Positions 35,534 through 44,312 are shown, counted from the stretch's first letter. The stretch is 64,000 nt of DNA from Actinomadura xylanilytica (GCF_030283145.1 NZ_JASNWE010000001.1:1966176-2030175); one strand, 5' to 3'. The notes: a model not told the origin generated them from the sequence alone. Made by a program: numbers and translations.

Positions 35534-35604
35534 GATGCCGCCCGCCGTTCGAGCTGGCACACCGCAGGGGAACGAGTCGCTTCCCTCGTACGGCGGGCGG
35601 CATC
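35534..35604 (-). terminator. Compound hairpin downstream of tam
   Basis: Long-range perfect 15-bp inverted repeat GATGCCGCCCGCCGT (35534-35548) / ACGGCGGGCGGCATC (35590-35604) enclosing a 41-nt loop that itself holds GGGAA...TTCCC. Begins 5 nt after the tam stop. Likely terminator or 3'-end protecting structure. Confidence 0.65.
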
Positions 35605-35608
35605 GCGT

Positions 35609-36409
35609 CTAGGGTCCAGGGCGCCCTGCCACGACGAAGACGCGCCGGAACGGGAAGACGGTGCCGTAGGGGGTGCGCGGGTAGGCGTCCCGCAGGCTGT
35701 CGCGGTAGGCGTCGAGGAACTCGGCGGTGTCGGCCGGGCCCAGGGCCGACAGGACGGGACGCAGCGCGGTGCCCTTGACCCATTCCAGTACCGGGTCTTC
35801 TCCGGGCAAAATTTGGATGTAGGTGGTCTCCCAGGCGTCCACCTGGCAGCCCTCCCTGGCGAGCAGGTCCACGTAGCCGGACGGGTCCAGGACGGGTTCG
35901 TCGCGCACCGTCCCGGCCAGCGCATCGCGCCAGCGGGGCGACCGGCAGAGCTCGCGCAGCAGGGTGTGGCTGGGGGCGCCGAAGTTGCCGGGCACCTGGA
36001 AGGCCAGCCGGCCGCCGGGGGCCAGCGCGCGGGTCCAGCGCGGCAGCAGGGCGGTGTGCCCGGGCACCCACTGGAGCACCGCGTTGGAGACGATCAGGTC
36101 GGCCGGCCGGTCCGCGCGCCAGTCCGCGACGTCGCCGGTCCGGAACTCCAGACGGCCCCGCAGGGCGTGCCCGCGGGCCGCTTCGATCATGTCGGGCGAG
36201 GCGTCGAGACCGGTCACGACGGCGTCCGGCCAGCGCTCGGCCAGGCTCGCGGTCAGCTCGCCCGAGCCGCAGCCGAGGTCGACGACGAGAGCGGGTCGCA
36301 CCAGGTCGACCCGGGCGAGCAGGTCGGCGAAGGGCCGGCCGCGCTCGTCGCCGAAGACCCCGTACTGCGCGGGGTCCCAGGCGGGGTGCGCCTCTGCTTG
36401 TCTCGACAT
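35609..36409 (-). CDS. tam: Trans-aconitate 2-methyltransferase
   Basis: 266 aa SAM-dependent methyltransferase that esterifies trans-aconitate, detoxifying an inhibitor formed spontaneously from cis-aconitate. Begins AWDPAQYGVFGDERGRPFADLL (first 20: AWDPAQYGVFGDERGRPFAD), then VVDLGCGSGELTASLAERWP (SAM motif I), GLDASPDMIEAAR, and LIVSNAVLQWVPGHTALLP, all typical of Tam. ATG 36409 is preferred: a -35 TTGACA (36446-36441) and -10-like CATCAT (36423-36418) place the start of transcription on this ATG, i.e. leaderless. Two MarR-type operators cover this promoter (separate entry). Divergent from the acyl-CoA island. Confidence 0.88.
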   Translation of the reverse strand: MSRQAEAHPAWDPAQYGVFGDERGRPFADLLARVDLVRPALVVDLGCGSGELTASLAERWPDAVVTGLDASPDMIEAARGHALRGRLEFRTGDVADWRADRPADLIVSNAVLQWVPGHTALLPRWTRALAPGGRLAFQVPGNFGAPSHTLLRELCRSPRWRDALAGTVRDEPVLDPSGYVDLLAREGCQVDAWETTYIQILPGEDPVLEWVKGTALRPVLSALGPADTAEFLDAYRDSLRDAYPRTPYGTVFPFRRVFVVAGRPGP

Positions 36410-36448
36410 CAAGAGACATGATGCCGCCCCCATATCTTGATGTCAACA
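36401..36448 (-). promoter_or_regulatory. tam promoter with paired TamR-like operators
   Basis: Site 1 (36401-36416) reads TCTCGACATCAAGAGA on the plus strand; site 2 (36433-36448), on the minus strand, reads TGTTGACATCAAGATA, 13/16 identical. GACATCAAGA is repeated as a perfect 10-bp inverted repeat. Centres are 32 bp apart (about three helical turns). Site 2 covers the -35 and site 1 covers the transcription start/ATG. Near-identical 16-mer precedes the MarR gene at 44347. Confidence 0.7.
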
Positions 36449-36601
36449 ATCATGCACGCGGGGGGACTTGAAGCCCTTGGTGAGAAAATTGTTCCCTGTT
36501 GCACCTGTTGCCTGGTTTGGCCTTTCGTGTTCGGATCGACAGTGTCCTGGCCGCGACCCACCACCACGAACGACCGCGAGAGAGCGACAGCGGAGGTACG
36601 G

Positions 36602-38194
36602 ATGCGCAAGGAGACCCTGGAGAGCTTCGTCCTCGGGGACGTGCTCCGGTCGCAGGCGCGGGCACACCGGGCGGAGACCTTCCTGAAGTTCCGGGAAGGC
36701 GAGCTCACCTACGGCGAGGTGGACTCGATGTCCGACCGGATGGCCCGCGGGCTGGCCGCAGCAGGCGTCGGACGCGGCGACCACGTCGGCGTGATGCTGC
36801 CCAACTGCCCCGACTTCGTCCACCTGATCTTCGCACTGGCCCGGCTGGGCGCCGTCGCCGTCCCGATCAACATCGAGTACCGCGGCGAGCTGCTCCGGCA
36901 CGTGCTGGCCAGTTCCGACGCCGGCTGGCTGATCATCGACGGGCCGTACGCCGACCGGCTCCCGGACGTGGCGGACCGGCTGCCCGGCCTCGGCCGCGTC
37001 ATCGTCCGGGCGGGCCGCTCGGACGGCGTCCCGCTGGACGGCCTGGGCAAGCCCGCCACGCCGCTGTCGGGCCTGCTGGCGCACGGCGACGACCCGGTCT
37101 CGTCCGGCGCCCGCTTCTCCGACCTCCAGTCGATCATGTACACGTCCGGCACCACGGGGCCGTCCAAGGGGGCGATGGTCCCGCACGCGCTCGCGCTGAC
37201 CTGCGCGCTGGACTCGCTGGACTTCCTGGACCGCTGGGGCAAGACGATCTACTGCCCGCTCCCGCTGTTCCACGCCGCCGCGCTCTGGGACGGGATGCTG
37301 TCGGCGCTGCTCGGCGGCGGGTCCATCGCGATCGTCGAGCGGTTCAGCGCCTCCCGCTTCTGGGACGACGTGCGCCGCTTCGACGCCCAGGTGACGATGA
37401 GCGTGTTCTCGATGCTGCCGATCCTGCTCAACGCGCCCCCGTCCCCCAAGGACAAGGACCATCCGCTGGAGACGTTCTACATGGGCAAGTCCAACCTGGA
37501 CGAGCCCCTGCGCGAGCGCTTCGGCGTCCGGGCCGTGGAGACCTACACCAGCACCGAGGCGGGCATCGCCACCGGCAGCCCGTACGGCGAATGGCGGCTC
37601 GGCTCATGCGGGCAGGCGCACGACGAGCGCTTCCAGGTGGCGGTGGTCGACGACCTCGACCGCGAGGTCGGCCCCGGGGAGCCGGGAGAGCTGGTGCTGC
37701 GGCCGAAGCAGCCGTTCGTGCTCACCACGGGGTATTACGGCGATTGGGAGGCGACAACCCGGTGTTTCCGGAACATGTGGTTTCACACCGGTGACCGGGT
37801 ATGGCGGGATGACGAGGGCTACTACTTCTTCCTGGACCGGATGAAGGACGCCATCCGCCGCCGCGGTGAGAACATCTCGGCGTTCGACCTGGAGTGCGAG
37901 ATCAACACCCATCCCTCGGTACTGGAGTGCGCGGCGTTCGGCGTGCCGTCCGAACTGGAGGACGAGGACATCAAGGTCTCGGTCGTCGTCCAGCCGGACA
38001 CCGGCCTGGACCCGGGCGAGCTGATCGCGTTCTGCGAGGAGCGGCTGCCGCGGTCCATGGTCCCCCGCTACCTGGAGTTCGTGGCGGAGCTGCCGCGCAC
38101 GCCCACCGACAAGGTCGCCAAGTACCGGCTGCGCGCGCAGGGCGACCACGGGATCACCCCGGCCACCTGGGACCGGACCGAGGAGGCCGAGTGA
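36602..38194 (+). CDS. Acyl-CoA ligase (AMP-forming), CaiC/FadD-like
   Basis: 530 aa ANL-superfamily ligase activating a carboxylic acid to its CoA thioester. YTSGTTGPSKGAMVPH is the ATP/AMP motif; TYTSTEAGIATG, FHTGDRVWRDDEGYYFFLDR and RRRGENISAFDLE are later core motifs, and PRTPTDKVAKYRLR holds the C-terminal catalytic Lys. Most like carnitine/crotonobetaine-CoA ligases by general pattern, not enough to name the substrate. ATG has GGAGG 6 nt upstream; first gene of the island, GTGA overlap with the dehydrogenase. Confidence 0.9.
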   Translation: MRKETLESFVLGDVLRSQARAHRAETFLKFREGELTYGEVDSMSDRMARGLAAAGVGRGDHVGVMLPNCPDFVHLIFALARLGAVAVPINIEYRGELLRHVLASSDAGWLIIDGPYADRLPDVADRLPGLGRVIVRAGRSDGVPLDGLGKPATPLSGLLAHGDDPVSSGARFSDLQSIMYTSGTTGPSKGAMVPHALALTCALDSLDFLDRWGKTIYCPLPLFHAAALWDGMLSALLGGGSIAIVERFSASRFWDDVRRFDAQVTMSVFSMLPILLNAPPSPKDKDHPLETFYMGKSNLDEPLRERFGVRAVETYTSTEAGIATGSPYGEWRLGSCGQAHDERFQVAVVDDLDREVGPGEPGELVLRPKQPFVLTTGYYGDWEATTRCFRNMWFHTGDRVWRDDEGYYFFLDRMKDAIRRRGENISAFDLECEINTHPSVLECAAFGVPSELEDEDIKVSVVVQPDTGLDPGELIAFCEERLPRSMVPRYLEFVAELPRTPTDKVAKYRLRAQGDHGITPATWDRTEEAE

Positions 38195-39429
38195 ACTGGG
38201 AGGACACCGCCGAGGAGGCCGCGTTCCGGGCGGAGGCGCGGGCCTTCGTCCGCGACCGGTTCCCGTCCGGGTACCGGCCCGACACCGGGGCCGAGCACAG
38301 CCTGGAGCCCGAGGACGTCCTCGGCTACAACTGGCCCGCCGACCGGGTCGGCGACGACCCGGAGCGCCGGGAGGGGGCCCGCGCGTGGGCCGCGGCGCTC
38401 GCCGAGCGCGGCTGGATCGCGCCGCACTGGCCCGAGGAGTACGGCGGCGCCGGGCTGTCGGCGCTGGAGGAGTTCATCCTCCAGGAGGAGATGATGCGGG
38501 CCCGGGTGCCGACGGTGAACGGCATCGGCGCGTTCCTGCTCGGCCCGACCCTCCTCGTGCACGGCACCGAGGAGCAGAAGGCCGCCTACCTGCCGGGCAT
38601 CGCGCGCGGCGAGACGACGTGGGCGCAGGGCTTCTCCGAACCCGGCTCCGGGTCGGACCTGGCCTCGCTGCGCACCCGCGCCGTCCGCGACGGCGACGTC
38701 TACGTGGTCGACGGCCAGAAGGTGTGGACGTCCCTCGGGCAGTACGCCGACAAGCTGTTCGTCCTCGTCCGGACCGATCCGGGCGCCGAGCCCGCGCACC
38801 GCGGCATCACGTTCCTGCTGGTCGACGCCGCCGCGCCCGGCGTGACCATCCGTCCCATCACCGACCTGCGCGGCGACGCGCCGTTCTGCGAGATCTTCTT
38901 CGAGGGCGTGCGGGTGCCGGTGGCCGACCGGGTCGGCGAGGAGAACCGCGGCTGGTACGTCGCCATGACCGCGCTCGGGTTCGAGCGGGCCGGCATCGGC
39001 GCGACGATCAAGTACGAGCAGGCGCTGTCCGAGCTGGTCGGGTACCTGCGGTCGGCCGAGGGACGCGCGGTGGCCCGCACCGGCGCCGGGACGTCCCTGC
39101 GCCGGGAGATCGCCCGCCGCCACACCGAGGTCCGGGTGCTCTACAACCTGGCCCGCTACACCGTGTCGCGGCAGGCGTCGGGCGAGGAGCCGGGCTACGA
39201 GGCGTCGGTCAACCAGCTCTTCGGCGCCGAGCTGCACCAGCGGCTGGCGCGCACCGGCGCCGCCGCGTTCGGACGGTCCGCCGCGCTCTGGGGGCGCGGC
39301 GACGCGCCGCTGAACGGCGTCTTCACCCACATGCGACTGGACTCGGTCGCCGCCACCTTCCTCGGCGGCACCTCCGAGATCCAGCGGAACGTCATCGCCA
39401 CCCGGGGCCTGCACCTGCCCCGCCGCTGA
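38191..39429 (+). CDS. Acyl-CoA dehydrogenase
   Basis: 412 aa flavoprotein. Seen: HWPEEYGGAGLSALEEFIL, GFSEPGSGSDLASLRTRA (FAD/substrate loop), VVDGQKVWTSLGQYADKLFV, LGFERAGIGAT, and the C-terminal THMRLDSVAATFLGGTSEIQ, RNVIATRGLHLPR. Alpha,beta-dehydrogenation of an acyl-CoA. The catalytic base position cannot be fixed by eye. GTG start overlaps the ligase stop. Belongs to the FadE class often paired as heteromers with a second, shorter dehydrogenase like the one at 41209. Confidence 0.92.
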   Translation: MNWEDTAEEAAFRAEARAFVRDRFPSGYRPDTGAEHSLEPEDVLGYNWPADRVGDDPERREGARAWAAALAERGWIAPHWPEEYGGAGLSALEEFILQEEMMRARVPTVNGIGAFLLGPTLLVHGTEEQKAAYLPGIARGETTWAQGFSEPGSGSDLASLRTRAVRDGDVYVVDGQKVWTSLGQYADKLFVLVRTDPGAEPAHRGITFLLVDAAAPGVTIRPITDLRGDAPFCEIFFEGVRVPVADRVGEENRGWYVAMTALGFERAGIGATIKYEQALSELVGYLRSAEGRAVARTGAGTSLRREIARRHTEVRVLYNLARYTVSRQASGEEPGYEASVNQLFGAELHQRLARTGAAAFGRSAALWGRGDAPLNGVFTHMRLDSVAATFLGGTSEIQRNVIATRGLHLPRR

Positions 39430-39482
39430 GCGGCGGCCCCGGCCGCGCCCGACCGTCACCACCAACTGAGAGGAACGCCCAT

Positions 39483-40238
39483 ATGCCCGGGAACGCCTAC
39501 GAGACCGTCGACCTTCAGATCGAGGAGCGGGTGGCCTGGCTGACCCTGAACCGTCCGGACAAGCTGAACGCGCTCACCCCCACGACGATGCGCGAGCTGC
39601 GGCAGATCTTCACCGACCTCGACGACGACGAGGACGTCTGCGTGGTGGTGCTGCGCGGGGCGGGCGAGCGCGCCTTCTGCGCCGGGATGGACCTCGGCTG
39701 GTCCGAGACGCTCACCAAGAGGGAGCGGATCGAGCAGGGCCGGCTGGGCGAGAAGACGTTCGCGATGATGGAGCGGCTGTCGATCCCCGTCATCGCGGCC
39801 GTGCACGGCTACGCCGTCGGCGGCGGGCTGGAGCTGGCGCTGGCCGCCGACTTCATCGTGGCCTCGGAGAACGCCAAGATGGGCCTGGTCGAGATCACCC
39901 TGTCGGCGCGCCCGCCGTACCGGCCGAAGATGACCGAGGACGGCGACCCCGACCAGCCCGAGTTCGGCGGCTCGGCGCCCGGCTGGGGCGGGGTGAAGCG
40001 GCTGCCCGAGCGGATCGGCAAGGCGCGCGCCAAGGAGCTGCTGTTCACCGGCGTCCGGCTCGACGCCGAACGGGCCCTGCGGATCGGGCTGGTCAACGAC
40101 GTGTACCCGGCCGACGAGTTCGACAAGCGGGTCGGCGAGCTGGCCGAGCGGATCGCGGCGATGAACCGCTACAACCTGCGCCTGGTCAAGGAGCTGGTCG
40201 CCGGCGGCTACGACTGGATCGAGCCGCACCCGAGCTGA
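39483..40238 (+). CDS. Enoyl-CoA hydratase/isomerase family protein with inserted loop
   Basis: 251 aa crotonase fold. LTLNRPDKLNALTPTTMREL, GAGERAFCAGMDLG (oxyanion hole), and VIAAVHGYAVGGGLELALAADF with the first catalytic-type Glu; the second Glu lies in MGLVEITL. Right after it ~28 extra residues rich in Pro/Asp/Gly (RPPYRPKMTEDGDPDQPEFG) are inserted before GGVKRLPERIG, where usual hydratases have only ~8. The insert is next to the active site and may shape substrate choice. ATG at 39483 behind GAGAGGAA. Confidence 0.88.
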   Translation: MPGNAYETVDLQIEERVAWLTLNRPDKLNALTPTTMRELRQIFTDLDDDEDVCVVVLRGAGERAFCAGMDLGWSETLTKRERIEQGRLGEKTFAMMERLSIPVIAAVHGYAVGGGLELALAADFIVASENAKMGLVEITLSARPPYRPKMTEDGDPDQPEFGGSAPGWGGVKRLPERIGKARAKELLFTGVRLDAERALRIGLVNDVYPADEFDKRVGELAERIAAMNRYNLRLVKELVAGGYDWIEPHPS

Positions 40239-40270
40239 CCGCGCCGAGCGAGAGAACAGGAGGAGGACCA

Positions 40271-41218
40271 GTGCGGATCTACCGGATCGACCATATCGGC
40301 CAGGTGGCGCCCAACCTCGAGCCACAGGTCGCGCTGCTGGAGCGGCTGTTCGGGTTCACACGGGTGCGGAGCTGGGACAGTCCCGCCGAGGGCTGCCGAG
40401 GCTCGCGGCTGGCCGTGCCCGGAAGCTGGGGGCAGGCGTGGGAGGTGCTGGCGCCGTCCGGCGACGACTCCCCCGTCCAGGCCTACCTCGACGACCACGG
40501 GGGCCGCGCCGGCCTGCACCACGTCGGCGCGGAGGTGCCCGACCTGGACGCCGTCCGCGCCGAGCTGGAGGGACGCGGCATCAAGCCGTCGAGCTCGGCG
40601 GACGGCGGCTGGATCGAGGCCTCGCTCTCGCCGCCCGAGCACGGGCCGGGCGTGCTGTTCCGGCTGCGCGGGCCCGGCGGCTCCGGCCTGTGCGGCGACG
40701 AGCCCGGCGCGGCCGTGCTCGGCGGCGCGGCGGACGCGGGCACCGGGCCGTCGCTCGGGATCGTCGCGCTCGACCACGTCTGCCAGGCGTTCCCCGACCG
40801 CGACGAGCTGGCCCGCTGGTACGCGGACCTGGCCGGGTTCGCGCACGTCTGGCGGACCCCGGACGACGAGCATCCCGACATGGCCGACCTGGTGATGAAC
40901 ATCCCCGGCTCGGCCATCTGCTGGGAGATCATCATGCCGCGCGGCGAGGACTCGTTCATCGAGCGGTTCTGGGACCGCAACGGCGCCGCCGCGCACCACG
41001 TCACGTTCGAGGTCGCCGACTGGGACCGCGCCATGGCGGCCTGCGCCCACCACGAGACGCCGACGTTCGGCGAGAACGAGGGCAGCACCGACGGCGCCGC
41101 CTGGCGCGACGCGTTCATCCATCCCAAGCACACCGGCGGCGTCCTGGTCCAGCTGTTCTGGGAGGAACGGCCCGGCGTGTGGGTCCGCTCCGACAAGATC
41201 CCGCCGACATGGACCTGA
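40271..41218 (+). CDS. Tandem VOC-domain protein
   Basis: 315 aa with two vicinal-oxygen-chelate domains. Domain 1: RIDHIGQVAPNLEPQVALLE to LHHVGAEVPDLDAVRAEL; domain 2: ALDHVCQAFPDRDELARWY to AHHVTFEVADWDRAMAAC and LVQLFWEERPG with a likely metal-ligand Glu. Metal-ligand His residues are present in both halves. Methylmalonyl-CoA epimerase, glyoxalase and extradiol dioxygenases share this fold; the operon of acyl-CoA enzymes favours an acyl-CoA epimerase or isomerase role (inference). GTG with AGGAGGA site; 10-bp overlap with the next gene. Confidence 0.8.
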   Translation: MRIYRIDHIGQVAPNLEPQVALLERLFGFTRVRSWDSPAEGCRGSRLAVPGSWGQAWEVLAPSGDDSPVQAYLDDHGGRAGLHHVGAEVPDLDAVRAELEGRGIKPSSSADGGWIEASLSPPEHGPGVLFRLRGPGGSGLCGDEPGAAVLGGAADAGTGPSLGIVALDHVCQAFPDRDELARWYADLAGFAHVWRTPDDEHPDMADLVMNIPGSAICWEIIMPRGEDSFIERFWDRNGAAAHHVTFEVADWDRAMAACAHHETPTFGENEGSTDGAAWRDAFIHPKHTGGVLVQLFWEERPGVWVRSDKIPPTWT

Positions 41219-42369
41219 CCCTCACCGAGGACCAGGAGCTGATCGCGTCCACCGCCCGCGAGCTCCTGGAGGCCCGGAAAGAGACGGCGGGCGCGCGGGC
41301 GGTGCGCGACGACCCGGCCGGATATTCGGCGGCGCTGTGGAAGGAGATGGTGGAGCTCGGTTGGACCGGGCTGCCCTTCGCCGAGGAGCACGGCGGGCTC
41401 GGCGCCGGGTACCTCGAGGCCTGCCTGGTGTTCGAGCAGCTCGGGTACGCGCTGGTGCCGAGCCCGCTGCTGACCACGGTGGCGTGCTGCGGCCTGCCGA
41501 TCGCGCGGTTCGGGACCGCCGAGCAGCGGGAGCGGTGGCTCGGCGCCATCTCCCGCGGGCACGTGCTGGCGTGCGCCCCGCTCCCCTGGGACCGTCCGGG
41601 CGACGGGCCGGTCGCCACGGCGGACGGCGACGGGTTCCGGCTCGACGGCACCGCCCGGCTCGTCCCGTATGCGGGCGCCGCGGGCGACCTGCTGGTGGCG
41701 GCGTGGACGGACGGCGGAGGCGGCGGAGGCGGGGGCGGGGGCCGGAGCGACAGCAGCGGCGAGGCCAGGGCGTTCCTGGTGGACGCCACCGACCCCGGAG
41801 TGACGCTCCGTCCCACCGAGACGGTCGGCGCCGACCGCCCGCAGGACGTCGGGTTCGCGGACGTGCGGGTGCCCGCCGACCGGGTCGTCGGCACCGACGG
41901 CGCGGCTCCGGAGGCGATCTCCGCCTTCGGCGCCGCCGCGGTCTGCGCGGAGATGACCGGGGCGGCGCAGCGGGTCCTGGACATGACCGTCGAGTACGCC
42001 ACCACGCGGGAGCAGTTCGGCACGTCGATCGGCACGTTCCAGGCGGTCCAGCACCACTGCGCCGACATGGCGATCGACGTGCTGGGCTCCCGGTTCATCG
42101 CCTACGAAGCGGTCTGGCGGCTGTCGGCGGGCTGGGAGGCGGTGCAGGAGGTGTCGATGGCCAAGGCGTGGGTGAGCGAGGCGTACCAGCGGGTGTGCGC
42201 GCTCGGCCACCAGGTGCACGGCGCGATCGGCTTCACCGAGGAGCACGACCTGCACCTGTTCACCCGGCACGCCATGACCTCGGCGCTGGCCTTCGGCGAC
42301 GACGACATGCACCTCGAGCGCCTCGCCACCGGGCTGGGCCTCGACCTCCCGGACCGTGCCGGCGGCTGA
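41209..42369 (+). CDS. Acyl-CoA dehydrogenase, second
   Basis: 386 aa. LTLTEDQELIASTARELLEA start, LPFAEEHGGLGAGYLEACLV, VRVPADRVVGTDGAA, YATTREQFGTSIGTFQAVQH (the R-E-Q-F-G FAD motif) and VHGAIGFTEEHDLHLFTRHA. The region equivalent to the substrate-binding beta domain has a poly-Gly run (DGGGGGGGGGGRSDSSGE, about residues 165-182) that looks like a flexible surface insertion. With the dehydrogenase at 38191 it may form a mixed FadE complex as described for steroid side-chain degradation in actinobacteria (inference). Last gene before a strong terminator. Confidence 0.9.
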   Translation: MDLTLTEDQELIASTARELLEARKETAGARAVRDDPAGYSAALWKEMVELGWTGLPFAEEHGGLGAGYLEACLVFEQLGYALVPSPLLTTVACCGLPIARFGTAEQRERWLGAISRGHVLACAPLPWDRPGDGPVATADGDGFRLDGTARLVPYAGAAGDLLVAAWTDGGGGGGGGGGRSDSSGEARAFLVDATDPGVTLRPTETVGADRPQDVGFADVRVPADRVVGTDGAAPEAISAFGAAAVCAEMTGAAQRVLDMTVEYATTREQFGTSIGTFQAVQHHCADMAIDVLGSRFIAYEAVWRLSAGWEAVQEVSMAKAWVSEAYQRVCALGHQVHGAIGFTEEHDLHLFTRHAMTSALAFGDDDMHLERLATGLGLDLPDRAGG

Positions 42370-42377
42370 CCTCGCCT

Positions 42378-42412
42378 CCCGTGCCGGCGGCCGACCGGGC
42401 CGCCGGCACGGG
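42378..42412 (+). terminator. Terminator after the acyl-CoA operon
   Basis: Perfect 15-bp stem CCCGTGCCGGCGGCC (42378-42392) / GGCCGCCGGCACGGG (42398-42412), 5-nt loop, 8 nt after the stop of the second dehydrogenase. Confidence 0.85.
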
Positions 42413-42421
42413 CCCGGGCGC

Positions 42422-42477
42422 GGGCCTCCAGGCAGGGGCCTCCACGCACGGGCCTCCACGCACGGGCCTCCACGCAC
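42422..42477. repeat. Four tandem 14-bp repeats
   Basis: Unit GGGCCTCCACGCAC: three identical copies (42436-42477) and one variant copy (42422-42435), plus a partial unit after. No spacers, so not CRISPR. Located between the operon terminator and the second ligase gene; no function evident. Confidence 0.85.
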
Positions 42478-42593
42478 GGGCAGCCAGGCGCGGCGCCCGT
42501 GCCGGTTCACCCCTGCCCATGGGCGGGGCGAGCTGGCATGCTCTCGCGTACGGGTCTGCCGGCCCGCGAGCAGCACCGCACCAGGAGGCTTGG

Positions 42594-44312
42594 ATGAGCG
42601 CCAACGGCCGTTCCGGCGAGGACACCGTCGACCCCGCGGACGCCGGGGCGTCCGATCTCGTCGCCCGTGCCCGGCGGCACGCCCTCGGCGACCTCCTGCG
42701 CCGCACCGCGCTCCGGTACCCGGACCGGATCGCCGTGGTGGACGGGACGCGGCGGGCCACGTACGCCGAGTTCGACGCGGGCGTGAACCGGGCCGCCCGC
42801 GCGCTCGCGGCCCGCGGCCTCGCCAAGGGCGACCGGCTGGCGCTGCTCTCGCACAACTGCTGGGAGTACGCGGTGCTGGTCTTCGCCACAGCGCGGCTCG
42901 GCGTGGTCCTCGTGCCGGTGAACTTCATGCTCGGCGCGGAGGAGATCGCCTTCATCCTGACGCACTCCGGCGCGGCCGGCATGATCGCCGAGGACGCGCT
43001 GGTCCCGGTCGCGGACGCGGCCCTGGCCGCCGCCGGGGTGACGGGCGGCGTGCGCGGCGGCATCGGTGGCGACCGGGGCGTCGCCGGGACCGGCTGGGAG
43101 GACGTGGCGGGCTGGATCGACGGGCCCGGCGACGCCACCGAGCCGGACGTGCTGGTCGGCGACGACGACCCGCTGCGGCTGATGTACACCTCCGGCACCG
43201 AGTCGCGGCCGAAGGGCGTCATGCTGTCCAGCCGCTCGCTGATCGCGCAGTACGTGAGCTGCGTGGTCGACGGCGAGATGAGCGCCGACGACATCGAGGT
43301 CCACTCACTGCCGATGTACCACTGCGCGCAGCTCGACTGCTTCTTCTCCGTCGACGTGTACCTGGGCGCGACGAGCATCCTGCTGCCGCAGCCCGACCCC
43401 GCCCTCCTGCTGGAGACGATCGAGCGCGAGCGGGCCACCAAGCTGTTCGCGCCGCCGACGGTGTGGATCTCGCTGCTGCGGCACCCCGACTTCGGCACCC
43501 GCGACCTGTCGTCCCTGCGCAAGGGCTACTACGGTGCGTCCGCGATGCCGGTGGAGGTCCTCGGCGAGATCCGGCGCCGGCTGCCGGACGTGCGGCTGTG
43601 GAACTTCTACGGGCAGACCGAGATGTCGCCGCTGGCCACGATCCTCGGCCCGGACGAGCAGCTCTCGCACGCGGGCTCGGCCGGACGGGCCTCGCTCAAC
43701 GTCGAGACCCGGGTCGTGGACCCCGCTGGCCGGCCGCTGCCGCCCGGTGAGGTCGGCGAGATCGTGCACCGCAGCCCGCACGCCGCGCTCGGCTACCACA
43801 ACGACCCGGAGCGGACCGCCGAGGCGTTCGCGGACGGCTGGTTCCACTCCGGCGACCTCGGGATCCTGTCCGCCGACGGCCATCTGTCGGTGGTCGACCG
43901 GAAGAAGGACATGATCAAGACCGGTGGCGAGAACGTCGCCAGCCGCGAGGTCGAGGAATGCCTGCACGGCCTCGACGGCGTCGCCGAGGTCGCGGTGTTC
44001 GGCCTCCCCCACCCGCGCTGGATCGAGGCCGTCACCGCGGTGGTCGTGCCCAGGGACGGCGCGGACCTCACCCCCGAGCGAGTCCTCGCGCACGCGCGCG
44101 AGCACCTGGCCGGGTTCAAGCGGCCCAAGCACGTGGTGCTCGCGGACGCGCTGCCGAAGAACCCGAGCGGCAAGATCCTCAAGCGGGACCTCCGCGAGCG
44201 GTACGCCGGCCTCGCCGCCCCCGATCCGGGCTCCGCCGCCGCGTCCATCCCCGCGTCCATCCCCGCGTCCGCACCCGTCCCCGCGGCCGTGTCCGACGGC
44301 GACGACGCCTGA
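42594..44312 (+). CDS. Acyl-CoA ligase (AMP-forming), FadD-like
   Basis: 572 aa. MYTSGTESRPKGVMLSSRSL (AMP motif, with T-E-S-R instead of the usual T-T-G-x), FYGQTEMSPLATIL, FHSGDLGILSADGHLSVVDR, and KNPSGKILKRDLRERY with the catalytic Lys. Activates fatty or aromatic acids to CoA esters. N-terminal ~25 residues are polar; the C-terminus ends in an Ala/Pro/Ser repeat (ASIPASIPASAPVPAA). ATG with AGGAGG 5 nt upstream; own transcription unit after a terminator and repeats, 34 nt before the MarR gene. Confidence 0.9.
   Translation: MSANGRSGEDTVDPADAGASDLVARARRHALGDLLRRTALRYPDRIAVVDGTRRATYAEFDAGVNRAARALAARGLAKGDRLALLSHNCWEYAVLVFATARLGVVLVPVNFMLGAEEIAFILTHSGAAGMIAEDALVPVADAALAAAGVTGGVRGGIGGDRGVAGTGWEDVAGWIDGPGDATEPDVLVGDDDPLRLMYTSGTESRPKGVMLSSRSLIAQYVSCVVDGEMSADDIEVHSLPMYHCAQLDCFFSVDVYLGATSILLPQPDPALLLETIERERATKLFAPPTVWISLLRHPDFGTRDLSSLRKGYYGASAMPVEVLGEIRRRLPDVRLWNFYGQTEMSPLATILGPDEQLSHAGSAGRASLNVETRVVDPAGRPLPPGEVGEIVHRSPHAALGYHNDPERTAEAFADGWFHSGDLGILSADGHLSVVDRKKDMIKTGGENVASREVEECLHGLDGVAEVAVFGLPHPRWIEAVTAVVVPRDGADLTPERVLAHAREHLAGFKRPKHVVLADALPKNPSGKILKRDLRERYAGLAAPDPGSAAASIPASIPASAPVPAAVSDGDDA

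Noticed and set aside
36455..36500. tRNA T-arm-like sequence (GGGGGACTTGAAGCCC) that might be a tRNA relic or attachment site beside the acyl-CoA island
   Set aside because: Only one arm can be drawn; no acceptor or anticodon stem in either direction and no matching direct repeat at the far end of the island.
42422..42477. Short direct repeats as a CRISPR array
   Set aside because: Units are contiguous 14-mers without spacers and no cas gene is in the window.
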